Assembly: GCA_963816725.1 (NCBI GenBank)
Contig: CAWFMC010000006.1
Coordinates: forward strand, 248,001 to 312,000
DNA length: 64,000 nucleotides
Direction: 5' to 3'
Source: CAVSUB01 sp963816725
GTDB lineage: Bacteria > Acidobacteriota > Vicinamibacteria > Vicinamibacterales > 2-12-FULL-66-21
The position numbers and the translations under genes are program-made. A model generated the notes under the pieces. The model was not told where the DNA came from. It did no database searches and saw only the letters and a program-made list of their open reading frames with translations. Each line of letters starts with the position of its first letter. Positions within the stretch are counted from its first letter, which is position 1. Positions 53,796-60,923 of this stretch are shown one piece after another.

Positions 53796-55049
53796 TCACG
53801 CAGCGCCTCGCGTCGCCGCGGACGGAGTCGACGCCCGCGCGAAGATGAATCCGAGATAGCTGCCCGCTTCGGGCAGTGGCTCCAGCAGTTGATCCTGACG
53901 TGCCGTGATACGCACGTCCGCGATGAGCGGCACCGCGCGCGCCAGCTCCTCCCCTTCGACCCGCCGCAAATGTCCGCGGCGCGGAATGGGAATCATCATC
54001 ACCGCCGCCGCTTCCGCCTCGCGCCGCCACGACGTCACGTCCTCGCCCATCGCGTGGCGCAGCAGCAGCTCCTCCAGTGAGATCGGTGCGGGGTCGGGCG
54101 ACGCGCCACGGACGAAACGCAGTACGCGCGAGCACAAACCGCCGATGGGACGCGGAGCAATCTCGAGCATCACCACCCGTCCCGCGTCCATTCGACACTC
54201 GGCGTGCACCGGCCCGTGGAAGAGCCCCAGGGCGGCGACCGCCTGCTCCACTGTCGTGAGGATCGTGCGCTCCTCGCGCTCGTCGAGGAGCGGCGGTGTG
54301 ACGTAGATGGTCTCCTCGAAGAACGGGCCGTCCAGCGGATCGGGCTTGTCGAAGATCGCCAGCGTTTGCAGACGGCGGCCGGTCATCAGCGCTTCGACCG
54401 CGTACTCGCGGCCCGGGATGAAGCCTTCGATGATGATCTGGTCGCCGCCCGGCGTGCGGAGCGCGCGGATGTCAGGACGGGCCAGCAACGAGCGGATGCG
54501 TTTGATCGCCGCCGCGGCCTCCTCTGGCGTGTCCGCGCGAATCACACCCCGGCTGCCGGACAATGCCGTCGGCTTGACGACGCAGGGATACGACACCTGC
54601 GGGTCACGCGCGATATCGACCGCAGCGACCGTCTCCGGGACAACCAAAAACCACGGCGTCGCCAGGCCGGCGGCCTGGAAGCGGCGCCGAGCGCGCAGCT
54701 TGCTGGTCGCGGCGACAACGGACTCCGGGGAGTGTCCCGGCAGACCCAGGGCCTCACTGACCCGCGCGGCGAGCCGCGCCGGCCGATCCCCCACCGACAG
54801 CACGCCCGAGAAGCGCCGCTCCGCGTTGGCGGCGAGCACGCGCGCGACGGAGGCCTCCTCCTCATGCCACCGCACCGGGACCGCCTGGTCCTGCCACGGA
54901 TCATCGAGGGCATGGCATCGGTCGGTCGCGAAGGCCAGGGCGATCCCGAGTCGATCCGCGGCGTCGTTGAACGACCGCAGCTGATAACCGGTTGTTGCCG
55001 AGAGGATGAGGACCCTCGGCGCACCGGTCTCGTCAGCGGCCGCCCGCAT
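53796..55049 (-). CDS. ATP-grasp ligase, second gene of radical SAM cassette
   Basis: A 417-residue ATP-grasp enzyme. Domain order is an N-terminal Rossmann-like preATP-grasp region (VLILSATTGYQLRSFNDAADRLGI), a central ATP-binding region with VSYPCVVKPTALSGSRGV (Lys for ATP), EGFIPGREYAVEAL, and the metal/ATP site HAECRMDAGRVVMLEIAPRPIGG. ATP-grasp enzymes join a carboxylate to an amine through an acyl phosphate. ATG 55049 is 2 bases after the stop of the radical SAM gene, so translation is coupled. The product of the pair is unknown. Confidence 0.9.
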   Translation of the reverse strand: MRAAADETGAPRVLILSATTGYQLRSFNDAADRLGIALAFATDRCHALDDPWQDQAVPVRWHEEEASVARVLAANAERRFSGVLSVGDRPARLAARVSEALGLPGHSPESVVAATSKLRARRRFQAAGLATPWFLVVPETVAAVDIARDPQVSYPCVVKPTALSGSRGVIRADTPEEAAAAIKRIRSLLARPDIRALRTPGGDQIIIEGFIPGREYAVEALMTGRRLQTLAIFDKPDPLDGPFFEETIYVTPPLLDEREERTILTTVEQAVAALGLFHGPVHAECRMDAGRVVMLEIAPRPIGGLCSRVLRFVRGASPDPAPISLEELLLRHAMGEDVTSWRREAEAAAVMMIPIPRRGHLRRVEGEELARAVPLIADVRITARQDQLLEPLPEAGSYLGFIFARASTPSAATRGAA

Positions 55050-55051
55050 GA

Positions 55052-56419
55052 TCAGATGAGCGCTTCCTGAGCCGGCGTCGGCTCGGCGCAGCAGTACCAC
55101 GGCTCGCTCATGTAGGCGATCGGTCCGGCGCTCGCGATGCTCAGCGCGCGCGCCGGCGGAACTAGGCTGGCGGCCTGGTGCGCGGCCCGCCAGATCTCGT
55201 CGAAGGTCTCGCGCCGGCTGTCCGAGCCGCGATCGCCGGCAATGCGCGCCACGTCGGCGTGGAGCCGATCGACCGCGGGATCCGGGTGACGCCACGGGTA
55301 GGTCATCGTTTCCGCGTCGAACACCGGGGCGAGTCCGACGATGTCGGGCAGGTCGAGAAGTCGGGAGCCGGCGGTCACCAGGAGGCGGATGGCCAGTTGA
55401 ATCGGCGCCACCTGGTCCACCAGCCCGAGCCGATCGATCGTCTGCAGCAGCGCGCAGTATCCCTCCATCGTCGTCCAGGGCGTGAAGGCAACGAAGGTCG
55501 GAGCGAGCGACAGGCCGGCCTCACGACAGCGCGCCACGGCGGTTTCGAAGTCGCGGAGCGTGTGCCCCTTGGCCAGCCGTTCGAGAATGCCGTCATCGAC
55601 CGCTTCGACCGCGCTCGTGACGAACGCGCAGCCCGTTGCAGTCAGCTCGGGCAGCCGGTCGGCATGGTTCAGCAGGTGCTCGATCTTGATCGTGACGTCG
55701 TACGAGAGGTCGGGAAACTCGGCGTGCAGCGCATGGACAACGGCCATGGCATGGCGGATCCCGTTGAAGAAGTCGGGATCACCGAAGGTGATGTGGCGCG
55801 CGCCCGACGCGACCTGCGTCCGCACGTCGGAAAGCACGAGATCGACCGGCACGACCCGGAAACGGCCGTCGTAGACCGGCACGATCGGGCAGTGCCGGCA
55901 CGTATGCTTGCAGCCCCGGCTCGCCTCGGTGTACCCGACGACCTTCGTCTCGCCGTCGATCCGCAGCGTGGCGTAACGCGCCAGGACCGGCAGGCCGTCA
56001 CGGGCGGGGACGCGAAACGTCACCCGCGGCACGACCGTCGGATCCACCTCGGACGCACCTCCCGTCACCAGGCGCTGGAGATCGTCCTCGAACTCGGCAC
56101 CGAGAACGTGGTCCACCCCGCGCTCGCGCAGCCACCCGATATTGATCGGAGCGTAGAGTCCGAACGCGCAGAGCCGCGCGGTTGGATTGAGCTCTCGCAC
56201 CCGGGCGATGACCGGCACGGCCAGCCGCGTCGCCGTGTGCATGGGCAGGAAGAAGCCCACGATGTCGGCCGCCTCCACCTGCTCCGGCGTGAGCCGGTCC
56301 CGCGACAGGTCCGCGCAGGCGACCTCCGCTCCTGCGGCCCGCAGTGCTGCCGTTGCCGAGGCGAGTCCGAAGGGCTGACGCCCGAGGTCATAGGTGGAGA
56401 TGAGCAGGACAGATGGCAT
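55052..56419 (-). CDS. B12-binding radical SAM protein with CCAEP C-terminal tail
   Basis: A 455-residue enzyme. An N-terminal B12-binding-like Rossmann domain (about 4-120) precedes a radical SAM barrel whose [4Fe-4S]-binding CxxxCxxC is C170, C174 and C177 (GCKHTCRHC). The last residues carry WYCCAEP, with C443-C444; both are encoded by TGC codons, so no selenocysteine here. A family of CUAEP/CCAEP-tail radical SAM (seleno)proteins is known to me from domain nomenclature; this fits it. The ATP-grasp gene follows after 2 bases. The reaction is unknown. ATG 56419 is chosen over TTG 56422. Confidence 0.9.
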   Translation of the reverse strand: MPSVLLISTYDLGRQPFGLASATAALRAAGAEVACADLSRDRLTPEQVEAADIVGFFLPMHTATRLAVPVIARVRELNPTARLCAFGLYAPINIGWLRERGVDHVLGAEFEDDLQRLVTGGASEVDPTVVPRVTFRVPARDGLPVLARYATLRIDGETKVVGYTEASRGCKHTCRHCPIVPVYDGRFRVVPVDLVLSDVRTQVASGARHITFGDPDFFNGIRHAMAVVHALHAEFPDLSYDVTIKIEHLLNHADRLPELTATGCAFVTSAVEAVDDGILERLAKGHTLRDFETAVARCREAGLSLAPTFVAFTPWTTMEGYCALLQTIDRLGLVDQVAPIQLAIRLLVTAGSRLLDLPDIVGLAPVFDAETMTYPWRHPDPAVDRLHADVARIAGDRGSDSRRETFDEIWRAAHQAASLVPPARALSIASAGPIAYMSEPWYCCAEPTPAQEALI

Positions 56420-56489
56420 CAAGGTCTCAGCATATCGAAGTCCAGCGATCAGCCGTACCGGGCTTCATTCGCCAATTCACTGCATAGAT

Positions 56490-56535
56490 AGTCCCGAGTC
56501 GGAGCCCCGTGTGTCGAGTCCTGAGTGTCGTATGC
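56490..56535. repeat. Short GTCCCGAGTC-type repeat
   Basis: The segment AGTCCCGAGTCGGAGCCCC and then CGAGTCCTGAGTG contains degenerate copies of the CTCGGGACTC motif also present at the edge of the 10801-10890 tract. It lies between the radical SAM gene and the POT transporter, just upstream of the transporter start. Confidence 0.5.
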
Positions 56536-56542
56536 TGATGCC

Positions 56543-58075
56543 ATGTCCGATCCCGTCGCCGGAGCGCTGCCGCTGGATTCGCAAACGCTGGGGCGGGCGG
56601 CGACGGTTCCACTCGATCGCGCCTTCTTCGGGCATCCCCGCGGGCTGTCCACGCTCTTCTTCACCGAGATGTGGGAGCGTTTCAGCTTCTACGGGATGCG
56701 CGCCCTGCTCCTTCTCTATATGACGGCCCCGCTGGCGGCGGGTGGCCTGGGCCTGGATGCAGCCCGCGGCGGGGCGATCTACGGCCTCTACACGTCGATG
56801 GTCTATATGACCAGCCTGCCGGGCGGCTGGATCGCCGATCGGCTCATCGGGCAGCGCCGCGCGGTGCTCTATGGCGCGATCCTCATCGCGATGGGCCACT
56901 TCAGCATGGCCTTTCCCGTCACCACGACCTTCTATCTAGGGCTGTTCCTCATCGTGCTCGGCACCGGCCTGCTGAAGGGCAACGTCAGCGTGATCGTCGG
57001 TCAGCTCTATTCGCCCGAGGACCAGCGCCGCGACGCCGGGTTCTCGATCTTCTACATGGGGATCAACCTCGGCGCCTTCTTCGCGCCGCTCGTCTGCGGG
57101 TACCTGGGGCAGAAGATCAACTGGCATCTCGGCTTCGCCGCCGCGGGCGTGGGGATGGTGGTCGGCATCATCCAATACCTGGCAGGGGCCAAGTACCTCG
57201 GGGAGGCCGGCCTGCACCCGACGCCAGCCGCCTCGCCGAGCGCGGCCGCCGCGCTGCGGCGCAACGCGACGATCTGGGGCAGCCTGGCGTTCATCGTGCT
57301 CGCGGTGCTCGGCGTCGGCATGGCGACCGGGACGATTCCGATCACCGCCGCGCAGCTGGCCGACGCGGCCGGTTACTTCCTGCTGTTCCTCACCCTCGGC
57401 TTCTTCGGGTGGCTCTTTTTCGCCGGCGAGTGGACGCCGGCGGAGCGCCGCCGCCTTTATGTCATCGCCATCCTGTTCGTTGCCGCCGCGCTGTTCTGGT
57501 CGGCGTTCGAACAGGCCGGCTCGACGCTGAATCTGTTCGCCGATCGCAGCACGCGCACGTCGGTGTTCGGCTGGAACTTTCCGAGCAGCTGGTTTCAGTC
57601 GATGAACTCCGCTTTCCTGTTCATGCTGGCGCCGGTCTTCGCGTGGATCTGGCTGCGAATGGGAAAGAACGATCCGTCAAGCCCCACCAAGTTCGGCATC
57701 GGCCTGATCCTGGTCGGTGCGGGTTTCGCGGTCCTCGTCGTCGCCGCACAACTGTCGGCCAACGGCGCGCAGGTCAGCCCCATGTGGCTGACGGTCGTCT
57801 ACCTCCTGCACACCTGCGGTGAGCTCACGCTCAGCCCGGTCGGCCTCAGCGCCATGACCAAGCTCGCGCCGGTTCGCATCGTCGGCCTGATGATGGGCGT
57901 GTGGTTCCTGGCGACCTCGGTCGGCAACTACATCGGCGGACGGGTGTCCTCCTTCTACGAATCGTGGCCGCTGCCAAGCCTGTTCGGCGCGGTGGCCGCC
58001 TTCGGCATCGTCGCCGGCCTGGTGCTCCTGGTGCTGGTCAAACCGATCCGGCGCCTGACCGAGACGAGTCACTGA
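56543..58075 (+). CDS. POT-family peptide MFS transporter
   Basis: A 510-residue inner-membrane transporter with about 12-14 hydrophobic segments. The signature FFTEMWERFSFYGMRALLLLYM near the start matches the ExxERFxYYG motif of proton-dependent oligopeptide transporters, and GTGLLKGNVSVIVGQLY and FSIFYMGINLGAFFAP match further POT motifs. It should import di- or tripeptides with protons. ATG 56543 is preferred. Whether it serves the neighbouring radical SAM cassette is speculative. LigD-type gene follows 12 bp downstream. Confidence 0.93.
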   Translation: MSDPVAGALPLDSQTLGRAATVPLDRAFFGHPRGLSTLFFTEMWERFSFYGMRALLLLYMTAPLAAGGLGLDAARGGAIYGLYTSMVYMTSLPGGWIADRLIGQRRAVLYGAILIAMGHFSMAFPVTTTFYLGLFLIVLGTGLLKGNVSVIVGQLYSPEDQRRDAGFSIFYMGINLGAFFAPLVCGYLGQKINWHLGFAAAGVGMVVGIIQYLAGAKYLGEAGLHPTPAASPSAAAALRRNATIWGSLAFIVLAVLGVGMATGTIPITAAQLADAAGYFLLFLTLGFFGWLFFAGEWTPAERRRLYVIAILFVAAALFWSAFEQAGSTLNLFADRSTRTSVFGWNFPSSWFQSMNSAFLFMLAPVFAWIWLRMGKNDPSSPTKFGIGLILVGAGFAVLVVAAQLSANGAQVSPMWLTVVYLLHTCGELTLSPVGLSAMTKLAPVRIVGLMMGVWFLATSVGNYIGGRVSSFYESWPLPSLFGAVAAFGIVAGLVLLVLVKPIRRLTETSH

Positions 58076-58087
58076 CGGGCGGTCCTC

Positions 58088-58924
58088 ATGGTCCTCGAGA
58101 AATACAAACAGAAGCGCAACTTCACGAGCACGCCGGAACCGGCCGGCGATCCCGAGGTCGCCGCGGCGCGTGCCTCTAAAGGGCGATCGGGGTCGGGGCT
58201 GTTCTTCTGCGTACAGAAGCACCTGGCCAGCCACCTGCACTACGACTTCCGGCTCGAACACAAAGGCGTGCTGCTGTCCTGGGCCGTGCCGAAAGGGCCC
58301 TCGCTCGATCCCAAGACCAAGCGGCTCGCGATGCACGTCGAGGATCATCCCTACGAGTACGGCACCTTCGAAGGGGTCATCCCGGAAGGTTACGGCGCCG
58401 GCATCGTGATGCTCTGGGACCAGGGGACGTGGACGCCGGAGTCCGAGGACGTCGACGCGGCCTTGAAGAAGGGGGATCTCAAGTTCACCCTCGACGGCTA
58501 CAAGCTCAAAGGGTCATGGGTGCTGGTCCGCACCGGCGGCCGCTGGGGATCGCGCGGCAGCGGCGGCGGCGACCGCAGCTGGCTGCTGATCAAACACAAG
58601 GACGAGTGGGCCGGTGACCTCGACATCGCCGAGTTCGCGCCGCGCAGCGTCAAGAGCAATGGTGATTTCGAGGACATCCTGGCGGCCGACAAGCCGGACG
58701 TGTGGCAATCGCATCGGCCGGCCAAGGGAGGCGAGGCCGGCGAGATGCTGGAAGCAATCATCGCCAAGGCTGCGGCCTTGAAAGCCGGTCGCGCGCAGCG
58801 CTCCGAGCGCCGCGCCGGCGTCAACGAAGGCCGCGACATCGGCGCGCCCGGCCAAGACAGCAAGCAGGAAGACGACCCCGAAGACCGCCTCGAAGACCGC
58901 CGCCGCGAAGGGCGGCGCGCGTAG
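58088..58924 (+). CDS. LigD-type 3'-phosphoesterase domain protein, frameshifted tail
   Basis: Residues about 38-200 are the phosphoesterase domain of bacterial NHEJ ligase D: QKHLASHLHYDFRLEHKG (metal/catalytic H45, H51, D53, R55), SWAVPKGPSLDPKTKRLA, VEDHPYEYGTFEGVIPEG, GAGIVMLWDQGTW. It processes DNA 3' ends. The frame ends in Arg/Glu/Gly-rich residues with no family character. One base over, from about 58800 to a TAG at 58977-58979, the sequence codes for an Ala/Lys/Pro-rich histone H1-like tail (TKAATSARPAKTAS, TASKTAAAKGG). A one-base insertion near 58795-58800 is therefore likely and the true end 58979. No ligase or polymerase domain is present. Confidence 0.85.
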   Translation: MVLEKYKQKRNFTSTPEPAGDPEVAAARASKGRSGSGLFFCVQKHLASHLHYDFRLEHKGVLLSWAVPKGPSLDPKTKRLAMHVEDHPYEYGTFEGVIPEGYGAGIVMLWDQGTWTPESEDVDAALKKGDLKFTLDGYKLKGSWVLVRTGGRWGSRGSGGGDRSWLLIKHKDEWAGDLDIAEFAPRSVKSNGDFEDILAADKPDVWQSHRPAKGGEAGEMLEAIIAKAAALKAGRAQRSERRAGVNEGRDIGAPGQDSKQEDDPEDRLEDRRREGRRA

Positions 58925-59012
58925 GGTCGCGGCCCCGAAAGCCACCGCCGCGAAGAAGCGAGCGAAACCGTCCGCGTAGATCGGCGCGGACCTCCTGACG
59001 GCGTGCGTGACC

Positions 59013-59570
59013 ATGCAGAAAACTGACTTCATCCTGTTCAGCGGCGGCGCCCCGGGCGCAGAGGCGGAGTTCGGCGCGTGCGCCGAGCGTCATGGCATCG
59101 AGGAAGTGAATTTCACGTTCGAGGGGCACACCGAAGCGCGCCGGCGCGGCGTGCGGGTGCTGAATCACGAGGAGCTCCAGGCTGGTGACGTCAGCCTGGC
59201 CTACGTCTCGCGGCTGATGCACCGCCGCTACACGGACAGTCCGCTCATTCGCAAGGTCCTGCAGTCGCTCTGGTATCAGGTCAACAACGGCCAGGAGATC
59301 TACGTCATCGGCGTCATCCAGGAGGATGGCACGGTGCGCGGCGGAACGGGCTGGGGCGCCGAGTTCGCCAAGCTGTGCAACAAGCCGCTGTTCGTCTTCG
59401 ATCAAGAGAAGGACGGCTGGTTCGAGTGGGCCGGGGACGCGTGGTCGGCACGGACTGACACGCCGGTGATCAGCCATCCGCACTTCACCGGCACCGGTAC
59501 CCGCGGCATCCACGACAATGGCAAGCGCGCCATAGAGGCGCTCTTTACCGCCTCCTTCGAGAGATCCTGA
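59013..59570 (+). CDS. SLOG-like (YpsA-type) hypothetical protein
   Basis: A 185-residue protein with a Rossmann-like nucleotide-binding start FILFSGGAPGAEAEFGACAERHG, then VRGGTGWGAEFAKLCNKPLFVFD and WFEWAG, which resemble SLOG-superfamily proteins of the YpsA kind. Ligand and function unknown. ATG 59013 preferred over GTG 59007. Its last 26 bp overlap the 3' end of the convergent GH5-like gene. Confidence 0.7.
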   Translation: MQKTDFILFSGGAPGAEAEFGACAERHGIEEVNFTFEGHTEARRRGVRVLNHEELQAGDVSLAYVSRLMHRRYTDSPLIRKVLQSLWYQVNNGQEIYVIGVIQEDGTVRGGTGWGAEFAKLCNKPLFVFDQEKDGWFEWAGDAWSARTDTPVISHPHFTGTGTRGIHDNGKRAIEALFTASFERS

Positions 59571-60759
59571 CCGCGCGATGATCCGGCTGGTGCTGCCAGC
59601 AGCGGGTGCTGCCGGCAACGGGGCGGCGCCGGCAACGCGTGCCGGACGACGTCTCTGCGGCGCACCGCGACTGTGAGGGAGTGCCGACGGCGCGAACGTC
59701 GCCAAGGCTGGCTTCCGGCAAGTCGACCGGCATCGCGGCCGGCCTCCTCGCCTGTCGGCCTGCGAAGGCCATGAGATCGCGCTCGACCTCCGCCGTCCAG
59801 GCGGTGTGACGGTCCACGCCCCGATACGACCACGGCACGGCGAGCGGGTAGCCGCACGACGACGCGACCTGCAATCGATCCAGCACCGTCTGTCGATCGC
59901 GCGGCAGCTCCGGCCACCGATCGGTCGCGGCCGTGGCGAACTCGCCGACGATGCCCGGGGCGCGCGGGTCGAAGACATGCCGCTCCAAGGCCCGGGCGCC
60001 GTTCGGGTAGTGATGGAACTGGTTGATCTCCGCGGTGATGCCGGTGCGGCGAAGCGTGTCGATCATCGCGAACCCGATGGTCGGCTTGATCGCGAACTGG
60101 CGGATCCGGGACTTGCCTTCCGCGAGAAACGACGTCATGGCCGCGGCGTCGACCGGATGCGTGGATTGGCCGTCAGGGTGCCAGCCGCTCGTGATCCATT
60201 CCGGCTCGTTGATCAGCTCCCACGCGATGATCGCCCCGGCGTGCGCCTGCGAGACGCGTAGCAGCGGATCGAGGACTCCGTCGAAGAACCGCTGACGATT
60301 GGCCGCCTCCGCGATCGCCTCGGCACGCCCGCCCTTCACCCAGTCAGGATCCACCGCGTCGTCGACGGTGACGGGCATCGCACCCGCTTCGCAGAAGTGA
60401 AAATCGATCAGCACGGGCAGGAGTTGAAGCGGCTCGGCCCCACTCTGGTTGGCCGCCTCGATACGGAGCAGCAGCGTCTCGAAGTGCCCCAGCGCCTCGG
60501 CGCTGAGCCGCGGCGCATCGAAGTGCCAGCGTCCGGTCAGCGGATCCAGCCAGGGTGCGCCGGTGCCGCTGCCATACGTCAGGCCGTCGGCGAGAATGAA
60601 CCAGCGCAGCACGGTGACGCCGAGCGCCTGAAAGCGGCGCAGGTCCTCATCGATCACGCTCATCCACCGCGGATCGTCGTCATGCCCGCGCCACGACGGC
60701 GGCGCGACCCCGAAGTCCCAGCCGTAGTCGACCCACGGATAGTTCACGCCGACCCGCAT
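59545..60759 (-). CDS. GH5-like glycoside hydrolase with C-terminal Cys-His motif
   Basis: A 404-residue TIM-barrel enzyme without a clear signal peptide. N184-E185-P186 (WELINEPEW) fits the acid/base, and E273 in GIVGEFAT fits the nucleophile of clan GH-A cellulase-like hydrolases. The C-terminal region (about 335-404) is unrelated: C366, C376, C387 and H390 form a C-x9-C-x10-C-x2-H pattern (CAAETSSGTRCRRRP, CWQH) that resembles a small zinc-binding motif found elsewhere as a separate domain. The glycan substrate is unknown. It overlaps the convergent SLOG gene. Confidence 0.82.
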   Translation of the reverse strand: MRVGVNYPWVDYGWDFGVAPPSWRGHDDDPRWMSVIDEDLRRFQALGVTVLRWFILADGLTYGSGTGAPWLDPLTGRWHFDAPRLSAEALGHFETLLLRIEAANQSGAEPLQLLPVLIDFHFCEAGAMPVTVDDAVDPDWVKGGRAEAIAEAANRQRFFDGVLDPLLRVSQAHAGAIIAWELINEPEWITSGWHPDGQSTHPVDAAAMTSFLAEGKSRIRQFAIKPTIGFAMIDTLRRTGITAEINQFHHYPNGARALERHVFDPRAPGIVGEFATAATDRWPELPRDRQTVLDRLQVASSCGYPLAVPWSYRGVDRHTAWTAEVERDLMAFAGRQARRPAAMPVDLPEASLGDVRAVGTPSQSRCAAETSSGTRCRRRPVAGSTRCWQHQPDHRAVRISRRRR

Positions 60760-60784
60760 CGGAGGGCTCCTCTAGGCTTCAGGC

Positions 60785-60910
60785 TCCACGCTTCAGGGCT
60801 CCGGCGGTCGGCGCTCGGCGTTCGGCGTTCGGCCCTCGCTGAACCTTGAACCCTGAACCTCGAACCCTGCACGCATGAACCCCATGAACCGCATGAACCG
60901 CATGAACCGA
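60785..60910. repeat. GAACC-type short tandem repeat tract
   Basis: Contains CGGCGTTCGGCGTTCGG near 60813-60832, then GAACCTTGAACCCTGAACC and four ATGAACC-type units to 60910. It lies in the gap upstream of the GH5-like gene and just after the stop of the ABC-F gene (60924). The GAACCTTGAACCCTGAACC stretch is shared with the 10801-10890 tract. Confidence 0.75.
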
Positions 60911-60923
60911 CGATGTTCCCCGC

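Noticed and set aside
55052..55110. Selenocysteine in the CCAEP tail
   Set aside because: Both Cys codons are TGC; there is no in-frame TGA.
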